Assembly: GCA_964630785.1 (NCBI GenBank)
Contig: CAZVZG010000011.1
Location: forward strand, 62,001 to 126,000
Length of the DNA stretch: 64,000 bases
Direction of reading: 5' to 3'
Origin: JADLCX01 sp964630785
GTDB taxonomy: Bacteria; Planctomycetota; Phycisphaerae; Phycisphaerales; UBA1924
Shown here: positions 25,125 through 33,236 of the stretch, one piece after another
Layout of the letters: every line of letters starts with the position of its first letter
Position numbering within the stretch: the first letter of the stretch is position 1
Program-made: the position numbers and the translations under genes
The notes under the pieces: model-generated
Database searches by the model: none
Told to the model about the DNA's origin: nothing
Seen by the model: only the letters and a program-made list of their open reading frames with translations

Positions 25125-26612
25125 TCACAGCAACCCCCTCAACTCCCGCCTCACCACCTTCCCCGTAGCGTTCCGCGGCAGCGCTTCCACGACGCGGACC
25201 TCGTCGGGGACCTTGTAACCGGCCAGGCGCGTGCGGCAAAAGCGCTGGGCTTCTCTGGGGTCGAAGGCGGGCCTGTCGCCCTCGGCGTCCTCGCGCAGTT
25301 CGACGAACGCGACGGGGAGCTCGCCGCGCACCGGGTCGTGGCGGCCCACGACGCCCGAGTCCTTGACCGCCGGGTGGGCGTTGAGCACTTCCTCAATCTC
25401 GCGGGGAAAGACGTTCTCGCCGCCGACGATGATCATCTCCTTGAGGCGGCCGGTGATGTGCAGGTGCCCGTCGAGGTCGAATCGGCCGATGTCGCCTGTG
25501 CGGAAATAGCCGCGCTCGTCGAACGCCGCGGCGGTTTCTTCGGGGCGTTTGAAATAGCCGCGCATGACGTTCGGGCCCTTCATCCGCACCTCACCGTCGC
25601 GCAATGGCGGAAGGTCCTGCCCGCTCTCAATGTCGACGATCCGCTGGTCCAGCCACGGCACGGGCCGGCCCACCGAGCCCGGGCGGAACTCCCACGGGCG
25701 GCAGACATTCGTGACCGGCGAGGTCTCGGTCAGGCCGTAGCCCTCGGTGATGGTCACGCCGAATCGCTCGCGGAACGCCTCGGCGACGGCTCGCGGCAGC
25801 GGTTCGCCGCCGGAGACCATCAGCCGCACGCTGGCGAAATCGTCGGGCTGCGCGTCCTTGGCGTGCAGCAGAGCGTTGTACATCGAAGGGATCGCGACGA
25901 AGATCGTCGGGCGGTGCTCGCGCATGAGCTTGACGATCCGGCCCGGCAGGAACCTCGCCGTGTACACCGCGCGGGCGCCCAGCGCCAATGGCAGCAGCGT
26001 GAGCACGGTGAGCCCGAACGAATGGAACTGCGGCAGGACGCCAAAGACGACTTCGCGATCGTCCACCCCGAGAAACTCGATGCACTGTCGGATGTTCGCG
26101 GAGATGTTGCCGTGCGTAAGCATCACTCCCTTGGGCTTACCGCTGGTGCCCGATGTGTAGAGCAGAACACCCAGGTCGTCGTCGGCAGCGGGCGCGGGCC
26201 AGCGAACCTCCGGGATCGAGCGAAACGGCAGCGTCTCCAGACGCAACAGGTCCACGCCGGTCGGCACACGCCCGTGGGTCCCGATGTACTCCAGCATCGG
26301 GCCCGCGGTGACGATCGTGTCGATCTCGCTGTCGTCCACGACGAACTGGAGCTCGTCGGGCTTGAGCAGGAAGTTGAGCGGCACGATCGTGCGCCCGAGC
26401 ATCCATCCGGCCAGCGCGGCGATCGGGAAGGCCCCGCCCGCAGGAAGCAAGATGCCGACGTGCCGCGAGCGGCTGCGGGCCTGGATGGCCTCGGCGACGT
26501 GCAGGGCAGCGACGATCAGGTCGATCCGCCGATACGTGCGTTGATCGTCCACGATCGCCGGGCGCCGCGGACGGACGAGAAGCCGACGGAGGATGGGCCA
26601 GTGGATGCTCAT
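25125..26612 (-). CDS. AMP-forming acyl-CoA ligase-like enzyme
   Basis: A 495-residue member of the ANL superfamily. The phosphate loop 'LLYTSGTSGKPKGVMLTHGN' (near residue 150), 'VTITEGYGLTETSP', the ATP-binding 'GYFRTGDIGRFDLDGHLHITGRLKEMII' region (quoted only as a landmark pair of motifs), and the C-terminal catalytic Lys in 'LPRNATGKVVRREL' are intact. It activates a carboxylic acid, probably a fatty acid, through an acyl-AMP to a CoA thioester. Chain-length preference cannot be read. The ATG at 26612 is chosen since it begins the enzyme fold; the frame upstream overlaps the divergent gene. It is close to no other lipid gene. Confidence 0.9.
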   Translation of the reverse strand: MSIHWPILRRLLVRPRRPAIVDDQRTYRRIDLIVAALHVAEAIQARSRSRHVGILLPAGGAFPIAALAGWMLGRTIVPLNFLLKPDELQFVVDDSEIDTIVTAGPMLEYIGTHGRVPTGVDLLRLETLPFRSIPEVRWPAPAADDDLGVLLYTSGTSGKPKGVMLTHGNISANIRQCIEFLGVDDREVVFGVLPQFHSFGLTVLTLLPLALGARAVYTARFLPGRIVKLMREHRPTIFVAIPSMYNALLHAKDAQPDDFASVRLMVSGGEPLPRAVAEAFRERFGVTITEGYGLTETSPVTNVCRPWEFRPGSVGRPVPWLDQRIVDIESGQDLPPLRDGEVRMKGPNVMRGYFKRPEETAAAFDERGYFRTGDIGRFDLDGHLHITGRLKEMIIVGGENVFPREIEEVLNAHPAVKDSGVVGRHDPVRGELPVAFVELREDAEGDRPAFDPREAQRFCRTRLAGYKVPDEVRVVEALPRNATGKVVRRELRGLL

Positions 26613-26700
26613 GGCGGCGGGTGATCGAGGAGGGTCGGATCGGCGATTGGGGGGGCCAAACTTGGCGTCGATTCGTGAACGTGGCCGATAGGCTACCCGT

Positions 26701-27549
26701 ATGCCGCCATCCGCGTCCCAACCGCTTTCCGCCGCGTCCCGCGTCGCTCGCTGCTTGCTCGTAGGAATGTCGGTGATCATGCTCGCGGGCGGTGCGGCGT
26801 CTTTTGGAGGCTGCCAGAGCCGGACCGCCAGTCTCAACCGCGGCACCTCGGCCACCGTCGCCAGCGCCCAGGACCTGTTCAACCAGGGCCGGTTCGCCGA
26901 AGCCAGGTCGGTCGCGGAGAGCGATTTTCGGCGTCACAACGGCGTGGCCAGGGATCAGGCGGCCCTGATCGCCGGCATGGCCTGCCACGCACTCGGCAAG
27001 ACCGCCGAAGCACGCGGCTGGCTCGAACCCCTGCTCAGCAACGCCAAACCCGAAATCGCCGGACGTGCCGCCGCCGCGCTCGGGCTCATCGCCGAGGCTC
27101 AGAACGATGAAGCGAGAGCGGCGACGCTCTTTGCGCAAGCGGCGCGTCAACTCCAAGGCGACGATGCGGCCCGTGCCGCGCTGCGGGCGGGGCACGCGCA
27201 GACCGAACTCAAACTTTGGTCCCAGGCTGATTCGAGCTACGCCGAAGCGTTGAGCAAGGCCCAGAGCCCCGCCGTTCGCAACGCGATCGAGCCCTACACG
27301 CGCCCCGGACCATTTGCGATCCAGCTCGGCATGTTCAGCTCCAAGCCGAACGCAGACCGAAAACTGCGAGAAATCGGGCCGCAAATGGCCCGCCTCGGGC
27401 TGGGTGTCCCGGAAGTCTCCCCCCGAAAAGCCGCCAACGGCACTTCCGGGTTTGCCGTGCTGATCGGCCGGTACATTAACCGCTACGCGGCCGTGGTCGC
27501 CAGCGAGAAGATCAGAGTCGCGTCGGTCGTGGTTCCGGTCGTTGAGTAA
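26701..27549 (+). CDS. lipoprotein with TPR-like repeats and a SPOR-type C-terminus
   Basis: A 282-residue exported protein. A hydrophobic signal (about residues 17-37) ends in the lipobox FGGC, so it is probably lipid-anchored. Residues about 50-195 form helical TPR-like pairs ('LFNQGRFAEARSVAESDFRR', 'KTAEARGWLEPLLS'). The C-terminal 80 residues, starting 'GPFAIQLGMFSSKPNADRKL', match the SPOR domain, which binds denuded glycan strands of peptidoglycan; the pattern 'F-I-Q-L-G-x-F' is the usual opening. A role near the cell wall or division site is inferred. It diverges from the acyl-CoA ligase gene. Confidence 0.78.
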   Translation: MPPSASQPLSAASRVARCLLVGMSVIMLAGGAASFGGCQSRTASLNRGTSATVASAQDLFNQGRFAEARSVAESDFRRHNGVARDQAALIAGMACHALGKTAEARGWLEPLLSNAKPEIAGRAAAALGLIAEAQNDEARAATLFAQAARQLQGDDAARAALRAGHAQTELKLWSQADSSYAEALSKAQSPAVRNAIEPYTRPGPFAIQLGMFSSKPNADRKLREIGPQMARLGLGVPEVSPRKAANGTSGFAVLIGRYINRYAAVVASEKIRVASVVVPVVE

Positions 27550-27665
27550 CCCGAACGTCGATCCGAAATCCTGCCGATCGTCCCGGTGATCGGGAACCGT
27601 TCGACCATCCGGGCGTCCATAGACTCATTGATCGGGCACGGTGTCGGACGCCGAGGGCATTCTTC

Positions 27666-28700
27666 ATGGTCAAGCGACGCGAGATGGCGGTGATATTGCT
27701 GGTGTCCGCTTTCGCGGCCCACGCCGCCGCTCTTGCCTCTCCACCGCCGGGCTCCCACACCGCCCCCGAAGTCGTGGGCGGAGGGGATGCCGGCGGCGGT
27801 GTCGCGGTGGTGCGAGTGCCGGACCCCAACGACCCGACTGAAAAAGCCTACGCTGCGGCCCAAAGGCAGCGCCGCGCGATCGAAAAAGACCTGAAGCTGA
27901 TCCGTGCCAAGTACTTCCGCGCGACCAGAAACACGGAAGTACGACAGGTCGGAATTGCCAAGCTCCGCGAGTTCGACGATCCCGCGGTCTATCCGCTGCT
28001 CATCGAACTCTTCAAGGACGAGGACCAGGATGTTCGGGCTGCTGTGCTCGACCACCTTCGCGATCTGAACAACGACGCGGCCGACGCCACAGTGGCGTGG
28101 TCGGCCGTTTTCGACAAGGACAAGAGGTTTCGGGCACAGGCCACCGAGCGCGTGGTGGATCGGGCCAAGGTCGCGGGTGTTTCGCGCCGTGTCCAGTCCG
28201 TGATCGCCTCGGGTCTGCGGAGCAAGAAGGACGGTACCGTCGCCGCGGCGGCTCACTTGGCCGAAGTGCTCAAGCTCTACGAAGCGATCCCCATGCTGAT
28301 CAACGCTCAGATCGTGGGCGGCGGAGGGGGGGGCGGGGGAGGAGGTCAGGGCGACGATTCGGCGCTCGCGTACATCCTTGTCGGGCAGCAGGTGGCGTTT
28401 GTCAGCGATCTGCAGCCGGTCGTGGGCGACAACGCAGTCGCGTTCGACCCGACCATCGGCGTGGTGACCGACGGCGTGATCCTGCGCGTGATTGACGCTT
28501 ATGTCATCACCTACCGCGTCGACGTGCACAACGCACTCACCGCCCTGGCCAGCGACGGATGGGGCGGTCAGCCCACCACCCAACTCGGTTGGGACAACCA
28601 GAAGTGGCGGGACTGGTACACCAGCGAGTTCCTGCCTTTCCGCGAGAAGGCGGACGCCGCTCTCGCGGCCAAGAACAGCACGCCCGCTCCCGTGAAGTAA
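27666..28700 (+). CDS. exported HEAT-repeat protein
   Basis: A 344-residue protein with a signal peptide (about residues 7-25, ending in ALA). Residues about 90-190 hold helical HEAT-like repeats ('AIAKLREFDDPAVYPLLIELF', 'VRAAVLDHLRDLNND'; the second is cleaner). A run of ten glycines encoded by a G-rich tract (28319-28350) interrupts the middle. The C-terminal third contains a Val-rich beta-like stretch and ends with a Trp-rich segment ('WDNQKWRDWYTSEFLPF') followed by a charged tail. No enzyme motif. The function is unknown. Its stop is only nine bases from the convergent acpS. Confidence 0.7.
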   Translation: MVKRREMAVILLVSAFAAHAAALASPPPGSHTAPEVVGGGDAGGGVAVVRVPDPNDPTEKAYAAAQRQRRAIEKDLKLIRAKYFRATRNTEVRQVGIAKLREFDDPAVYPLLIELFKDEDQDVRAAVLDHLRDLNNDAADATVAWSAVFDKDKRFRAQATERVVDRAKVAGVSRRVQSVIASGLRSKKDGTVAAAAHLAEVLKLYEAIPMLINAQIVGGGGGGGGGGQGDDSALAYILVGQQVAFVSDLQPVVGDNAVAFDPTIGVVTDGVILRVIDAYVITYRVDVHNALTALASDGWGGQPTTQLGWDNQKWRDWYTSEFLPFREKADAALAAKNSTPAPVK

Positions 28701-28709
28701 CAACCCGGG

Positions 28710-29099
28710 TCAACCGTTGTCGGCCAGCGCCAATACCGAAGCCAGCGCGGCGTCGTCGGTGTGCGTGAGCGAAACGAACCATCGGTCGATGCCCGCGGCC
28801 GCGGCGAGTTCGGCCGCACGCCCGCTCACACTGAGCCACGGGGCGCCCGCGCCGTCCTTCTCAACCTGGAAATCCAGCCACGTTACCCCGCCCGCAAGGC
28901 CCGTGCCCAGCGCCTTCATCGCGGCTTCCTTGGCGGCGAATCGGGCGGCCAGGTGCTCGTGGTAGCGGCGACCGCCCTCCATGTACGCCCGCTCCGCCGG
29001 GCCGAAGCACCGATCCAGGAACCGCCCGCCGTGCTCACCGAGCATCTCGCCGACGCGAGCGATCGAGACCAGATCGACTCCGTGTCCGACGATGCGCAC
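28710..29099 (-). CDS. acpS: holo-[acyl-carrier-protein] synthase
   Basis: A 129-residue enzyme that moves 4'-phosphopantetheine from CoA to acyl carrier protein, activating fatty acid synthesis. The two family motifs are intact: 'GHGVDLVSIARV' (Mg-binding Asp, residue 8) and 'LAARFAAKEAAMKALGTG' (catalytic Glu near 58). The C-terminal 'VSLTHTDDAALASV' is also typical. Length is normal. It is the last gene of the chaperone block, 60 bases after the FmdB-type gene; that gap contains two C-runs. Confidence 0.95.
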   Translation of the reverse strand: MRIVGHGVDLVSIARVGEMLGEHGGRFLDRCFGPAERAYMEGGRRYHEHLAARFAAKEAAMKALGTGLAGGVTWLDFQVEKDGAGAPWLSVSGRAAELAAAAGIDRWFVSLTHTDDAALASVLALADNG

Positions 29100-29159
29100 G
29101 CGCCTTCCCTTCGATCAAACCGCCGTTCGCCCCCCCCACCCCCCCGCGGCCGGGGCGTC

Positions 29160-29537
29160 TCAGTGCTTGCGCTTCTTCCCGCCCGGAGGCTTGTCTGATT
29201 TGGGCTTCGCCTCGGCGGCCGACTTCGCCGCCGGCTCGGACTTGGCCGCCGGAGCGTCGGGCGACTTGGCCGAGTCCGGCTTCGATTCGCCCGCCTTGCC
29301 GTCCGTGTTGGCGCCCGACCCCGACTCGGCTTTCTGTGCCGACTTGTACGCTTCGGAACGGTAATCGGTCTGATAGAACCCCGAGCCCTTGAAGAGGATC
29401 GCGGCGCCCGTGCCGATGAGCCGCTCCAGCGTGTTCTTGCCGCACTCGGGGCATTTGCGGAGCGGGGCGTCCTTCATCGATTGGAACCGCTCGAACACGT
29501 GGTCGCAGTTCCGGCACTTGTACTCGTACGTGGGCAT
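29160..29537 (-). CDS. FmdB-family zinc ribbon protein
   Basis: A 125-residue protein. Residues 1-45 form the zinc ribbon 'MPTYEYKCRNCDHVFE' and 'KCPECGKNTLERL', that is, two CxxC pairs, the signature of the FmdB family. Thereafter 'GSGFYQTDYRS' is the usual family end; the remaining 60 residues are a Lys/Ala/Ser/Pro-rich disordered tail. The biological role is not known; the family has been suggested to be regulatory. It lies 33 bases after grpE in the same direction. Confidence 0.9.
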   Translation of the reverse strand: MPTYEYKCRNCDHVFERFQSMKDAPLRKCPECGKNTLERLIGTGAAILFKGSGFYQTDYRSEAYKSAQKAESGSGANTDGKAGESKPDSAKSPDAPAAKSEPAAKSAAEAKPKSDKPPGGKKRKH

Positions 29538-29570
29538 GGTGTTGAAGTGAGCTCGGACGGCTCGCGGTTG

Positions 29571-30176
29571 TCAGGCCGGCGCGACGGCGACCTTGGCCGA
29601 GCGGATCACGCGATCGCCCAGCGCAAAGCCCGGTTGCAGCGTCATGCTGATGTGCCCTGGCTCGACACCCGCGTCGCTCCGCTGCACGACCGCCTCGTGC
29701 CGCGTGGGATCGAAAACCTCGTTGACCGCCGGGCTGATCACGGCGACGCCCTGACGCTCCAGCGCACGGATCAACTCCGTGCGGATGACCCGGACGCCCT
29801 CAAGAATCCCCGCCGCGCCCCCCACCCCTTCAGCCTTCTGGTTGAGCGCCAGGTCGAAGTGGTCGATCACCGGAACAACGCTCATCACCACCGCGCTGAC
29901 CCCCTGCCTGCGGGCCTCCTGCTCGTTCTGAAGCGCGCGACGCTGATAGTTCTGGAAGTCCGCCATCGTCCGCTTGAGCCGGTCGCTCATATCGTCAAGC
30001 TCGGTCCTCAGCTTCGCGAGCATCTCGTCGGCTTCGGCCACGTGGTCGACTGGCATCCCGGGTTCGTCTCCCGAGGCCTCGTCGATCGGCGTGTACTCCG
30101 CCTGACCCTCCGGGGTCCGGTCGGGTCCGTCGGTTTCGCCGGGCTTGTCTGGTTTGCGGCCGAACATGGTGATCAC
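29571..30176 (-). CDS. grpE: nucleotide exchange factor GrpE
   Basis: A 201-residue co-chaperone that speeds ADP release from DnaK. The first 50 residues are acidic and disordered, then comes the long coiled-coil helix ('ADEMLAKLRTELDDMSDRL', about 48-70), the signature 'MADFQNYQRRA', 'VIDHFDLALNQ' and the C-terminal beta domain ('ALGDRVIRSAKVAVA'). An ATG three codons further in (30167) could also be the start. It lies 24 bases after dnaJ. No dnaK gene is in the window, and no hrcA. Confidence 0.94.
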   Translation of the reverse strand: MITMFGRKPDKPGETDGPDRTPEGQAEYTPIDEASGDEPGMPVDHVAEADEMLAKLRTELDDMSDRLKRTMADFQNYQRRALQNEQEARRQGVSAVVMSVVPVIDHFDLALNQKAEGVGGAAGILEGVRVIRTELIRALERQGVAVISPAVNEVFDPTRHEAVVQRSDAGVEPGHISMTLQPGFALGDRVIRSAKVAVAPA

Positions 30177-30200
30177 CCCGCTTGTTGAACTCTTGGTCTG

Positions 30201-31370
30201 CTACTTGAACTTGTCCTTGATGTTCTTCCAGAATCCTTGTTCTTCGGGCAGAACGTGTCGGTCCTCCGTCGCGGCGTACTGCCTCAGCAACGCATCCTGC
30301 TGCTGGGTCAGTTTCTTGGGGATCTCGACCTTCACCACCACGCCCAGGTCGCCGCGGCGGCCGACCCGCAGGTCGGGCAGGCCGAGCCCGGGGAGCTTGA
30401 AGAGCGCCCCGTGCTGCGTGCCGCGAGGGATGGTGAGTTTGTGCGAGCCGTCCAGCGAGAGCACGTCCACCTCGGAGCCAAGCGTCGCCTGGGCGAAGGA
30501 GATGGGCAGTTCCATCACCAGGTGATCGCCCTCGCGGTGGAAGCGCTCGTGCTCGGCGATCCGGACGACCACGTGCAAGTCGCCCCGCAGGCCCTCGCCG
30601 CTGGGCGAGACGCTCGGCGGCGGAGGCTCCCCCTCGCCGCGAACGCGGACCGCCTGGCCGTCGGAGATGCCGGGCGGGATCCGGACCGAGAGCTTGCGTT
30701 TCTTGGGCACGCGCCCCTTGCCCCGGCAGGTCTCGCAGAAATCTTTGATGATCTTGCCGCGCCCGGCGCACGCCGGACACTCGGTGACCATGCGGAACAT
30801 GCCGCCCAGCCCGGTCTGCTGGACCTTGCCCTGCCCGCCGCAGGTGGGGCAAGTCGTGGGCTTGGTGCCGGGCTTGGCGCCGGTGCCCGCACACTTGTCG
30901 CAGGCGTCCATGCGCGTGAAGTCCACCTCGCGCTCGCACCCCTTGAGCACGTCCTCCAGCGAAACCTCGACCTCGGTCTCAAGGTCGTAGCCGCGTGCGG
31001 GCCCGGCACGCCCCCGTCCCCCGCCGGCGAACCCACCAAACCCGCCGCCACCACCGCCGCCGAAGATGTCGTTGAACATCGAGAAGATGTCCTGGACGTT
31101 CATGCGGCTGAAGTCGTGCGGCGCGGGGCCGCCGCCGCGCTTGAGGCCCTCGTGGCCGAGCTGGTCGTAGACCTTTCGCTTGGAGTCGTCGGACAGGACC
31201 TCGTAGGCCTCGGCGGCCTCCTTGAACTTCAACTCCGCCTCGGCGTCGCCGGGGTTTCGGTCGGGGTGGTACTTCATCGCCAGGCGGCGATACGCGCGCT
31301 TCACCTCTTCGCCGTCGGCCGTTCGCTCGACGCTGAGGACCTCGTAGTAGTCGCGCTGGGTGGAGGGCAT
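30201..31370 (-). CDS. dnaJ: chaperone protein DnaJ
   Basis: A 389-residue type I DnaJ. Domains: J domain (residues 5-70) with the HPD motif in 'MKYHPDRNPGD', a Gly/Phe-rich linker ('GGGGGGGFGGFAGGG'), the zinc-binding domain with four CxxCxGxG repeats ('CDKCAGTG', 'CPTCGGQG', 'CPACAGRG', 'CETCRGKG'), then the substrate-binding barrels. A short proline-rich insert ('GEPPPPSVSPSGEG') is present in the first barrel. It stimulates DnaK ATPase activity and prevents aggregation. It is followed closely by grpE and preceded by groEL1, with two hairpins in between. Confidence 0.96.
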   Translation of the reverse strand: MPSTQRDYYEVLSVERTADGEEVKRAYRRLAMKYHPDRNPGDAEAELKFKEAAEAYEVLSDDSKRKVYDQLGHEGLKRGGGPAPHDFSRMNVQDIFSMFNDIFGGGGGGGFGGFAGGGRGRAGPARGYDLETEVEVSLEDVLKGCEREVDFTRMDACDKCAGTGAKPGTKPTTCPTCGGQGKVQQTGLGGMFRMVTECPACAGRGKIIKDFCETCRGKGRVPKKRKLSVRIPPGISDGQAVRVRGEGEPPPPSVSPSGEGLRGDLHVVVRIAEHERFHREGDHLVMELPISFAQATLGSEVDVLSLDGSHKLTIPRGTQHGALFKLPGLGLPDLRVGRRGDLGVVVKVEIPKKLTQQQDALLRQYAATEDRHVLPEEQGFWKNIKDKFK

Positions 31371-31463
31371 GCGGCGGAGGGGCTTGGAACTGGGGACTTG
31401 GAGTCGGGGCGGTGAGACCTTGCTTCGTCTTTGACCCGCCCGAGTGCGTCAGATTGGTCGAAA

Positions 31464-31492
31464 CGACGGATCGCCGTGTGGGCGATCCGTCG
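31464..31492. other. perfect 12-bp hairpin between groEL1 and dnaJ
   Basis: CGACGGATCGCC and GGCGATCCGTCG form a perfect 12-bp stem around the loop GTGTG. No T-run follows on either strand, so it is not a classic terminator; it may be an RNA processing or stability signal between groEL1 and dnaJ, or a repeated intergenic element. Confidence 0.6.
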
Positions 31493-31522
31493 CACGCTGT
31501 TTGACCGAAATACAAGCGAGTG

Positions 31523-31544
31523 GCCCCGAGCTTGCGCTCGGGGC
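31523..31544. other. 9-bp hairpin after groEL1 (possible terminator or repeat)
   Basis: GCCCCGAGC-TTGC-GCTCGGGGC gives a perfect 9-bp stem with a four-base loop, 16 bases after the groEL1 stop on the minus strand. The downstream side ('CACTCGCTTGTATTT') has only a weak T-run, so termination would be partial. Similar GC hairpins are common as scattered extragenic repeats in planctomycete genomes (from memory). Confidence 0.55.
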
Positions 31545-31559
31545 TCTCTGCCTGACGTA

Positions 31560-33173
31560 TCAATCCACCGCGCCGACGACCGCCTCGTCCTTTTCCTTGA
31601 CCTCGGCCACGAGGCAGTTGGTCGTGAGCATGAGGCCGGCGACGCTGGCCGCGTTGATCAGGGCCGTCTTGGCCACGAGCGCGGGGTCGATGATGCCGGC
31701 CTTCACGAGGTCGGTGTACTCGCCGGTCGCGGCGTTGTAGCCGAAGCCGCCCTTGCCCTCCTTGACCTTCTCGACGACCAGGTCGCCGTCGATCCCGCCG
31801 TTCTCGGCGATCTGGTGGAGGCAGCTCTCGACCGCCTTGTGGACGATGTCGAAGCCGAACTTCTCGTCGCCCTTGGCCTTGCCCTGAGCGGTCTTGATCG
31901 CCGCCTGCGTGCGGACCAGCGCGACGCCGCCGCCGGGAACGTAGCCCTCCTTGGCGGCGGCGCGGGTGGCGTGGAGCGCGTCGTCGACACGGTCCTTCTT
32001 CTCTTTCATCGCGGTTTCGGTGGGCGCGCCGACGTGGATCACCGCGACGCCGCCGGTGAGCTTGGCGTAGCGCTCCATGAGCTTCTCGCGGTCGTAGTCG
32101 CTCGTCGACTTGTCGTGCTGGGCCTTGATCTGGCCGGCCCGGGCCTCGATGTCCTTCTTCTTGCCCGCGCCCTCGATGATCGTGGTGTTGTCCTTGTCCA
32201 CGACGATCTTCTTGGCCGAGCCCAGCTCGCCGACCTCGATCGACTCGAGCGAGCGGCCAAGGTCCTCGGCGAAGAACACGCCGCCCGTCAGCACCGCGAT
32301 GTCGCCGAGCATGGCCTTGCGACGGTCGCCGAAGCCGGGGGCCTTGACCGCGCAGATCTTGAGCGTGCCGCGGAGGCGGTTCACGACCAACGCGGCCAGC
32401 GCTTCGTTCTCGACCTCCTCGGCGATGATCAGCAGCGGGCTGCCGCCAACCGCGACCTTGTTCAGCAGCGGGAGGAAGTCCGCCAGGTTGGCGATCTTCT
32501 TCTCGTAGATCAGCACCTTGCAGTCTTCGAGCACGCACTCGGCGGTCTTGGGGTCGGTCATGAAGTACGGCGAGATGTAGCCCTTGTCGAACTGCATGCC
32601 CTCGACGTACTCCAGGGTGGTCTCGGCGCTCTTGCCCTCCTCGACCTCGACTACGCCCTCGGCCCCGACCTTGTCGATCGCGGTCGCGATCTTCTCGCCG
32701 ATCTCGGTGTCGTGGTTGGCTGAGACGGTGGCGATCTTCTTGTAGTCGTCCTTGCCCTTGCACTTCACGGCCATTTCGTCGATCGCCGCGGCCGCCGCGG
32801 CGGCGGCGTTGTTGATGCCGCGCTGCAACTGCACCGGGTTGGCCCCGCTGGCGACGAAGCGGAGGCCCTCGTTGAAGATCGCCTCGGCGAGCACCGTCGC
32901 GGCCGTGGTGCCGTCGCCCGCCTTGTCCGCGGTCTTCTTGGCGACCTCGTTGACCATCTTGGCGCCCATGCTCTCAAACGGCGAGGGAAGCGTGACCTCC
33001 TTGGAGACGCTCACACCGTCCTTGGTCACGCTCGGGCCGCCGTAGGACTTCTGGATGATCACGTTGCGCCCGGTGGGACCCATGGTGACCTTGACCGCGC
33101 GGGCGAGGGCGGCGACGCCCTTCTTCATCTCGATGAGGGCCGCGTCGTCGAACATGATCTGCTTGGTGGACAT
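31560..33173 (-). CDS. groEL1: 60 kDa chaperonin GroEL, paralogue 1 (no GGM tail)
   Basis: A 537-residue chaperonin with all core motifs: the ATP-binding 'VTMGPTGRNVIIQ' and 'TKDGVSVSKE', the catalytic Asp in 'KAGDGTTAATVLAEA', 'VKAPGFGDRRKAML' and 'GGGVALVR'. It should form the tetradecameric folding chamber. The C-terminus ends 'EKDEAVVGAVD' and lacks the flexible Gly-Gly-Met repeat seen in typical GroELs, a common trait of second copies with altered substrates. It lies 63 bases after the second sulfotransferase gene and 189 bases before dnaJ. Confidence 0.96.
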   Translation of the reverse strand: MSTKQIMFDDAALIEMKKGVAALARAVKVTMGPTGRNVIIQKSYGGPSVTKDGVSVSKEVTLPSPFESMGAKMVNEVAKKTADKAGDGTTAATVLAEAIFNEGLRFVASGANPVQLQRGINNAAAAAAAAIDEMAVKCKGKDDYKKIATVSANHDTEIGEKIATAIDKVGAEGVVEVEEGKSAETTLEYVEGMQFDKGYISPYFMTDPKTAECVLEDCKVLIYEKKIANLADFLPLLNKVAVGGSPLLIIAEEVENEALAALVVNRLRGTLKICAVKAPGFGDRRKAMLGDIAVLTGGVFFAEDLGRSLESIEVGELGSAKKIVVDKDNTTIIEGAGKKKDIEARAGQIKAQHDKSTSDYDREKLMERYAKLTGGVAVIHVGAPTETAMKEKKDRVDDALHATRAAAKEGYVPGGGVALVRTQAAIKTAQGKAKGDEKFGFDIVHKAVESCLHQIAENGGIDGDLVVEKVKEGKGGFGYNAATGEYTDLVKAGIIDPALVAKTALINAASVAGLMLTTNCLVAEVKEKDEAVVGAVD

Positions 33174-33236
33174 GGTTGTGGTTCCTTGAGGCTTGAGGAC
33201 TGTGTGTGTGCTTGTGTGTTGAGGGTTGTGAGGGGT

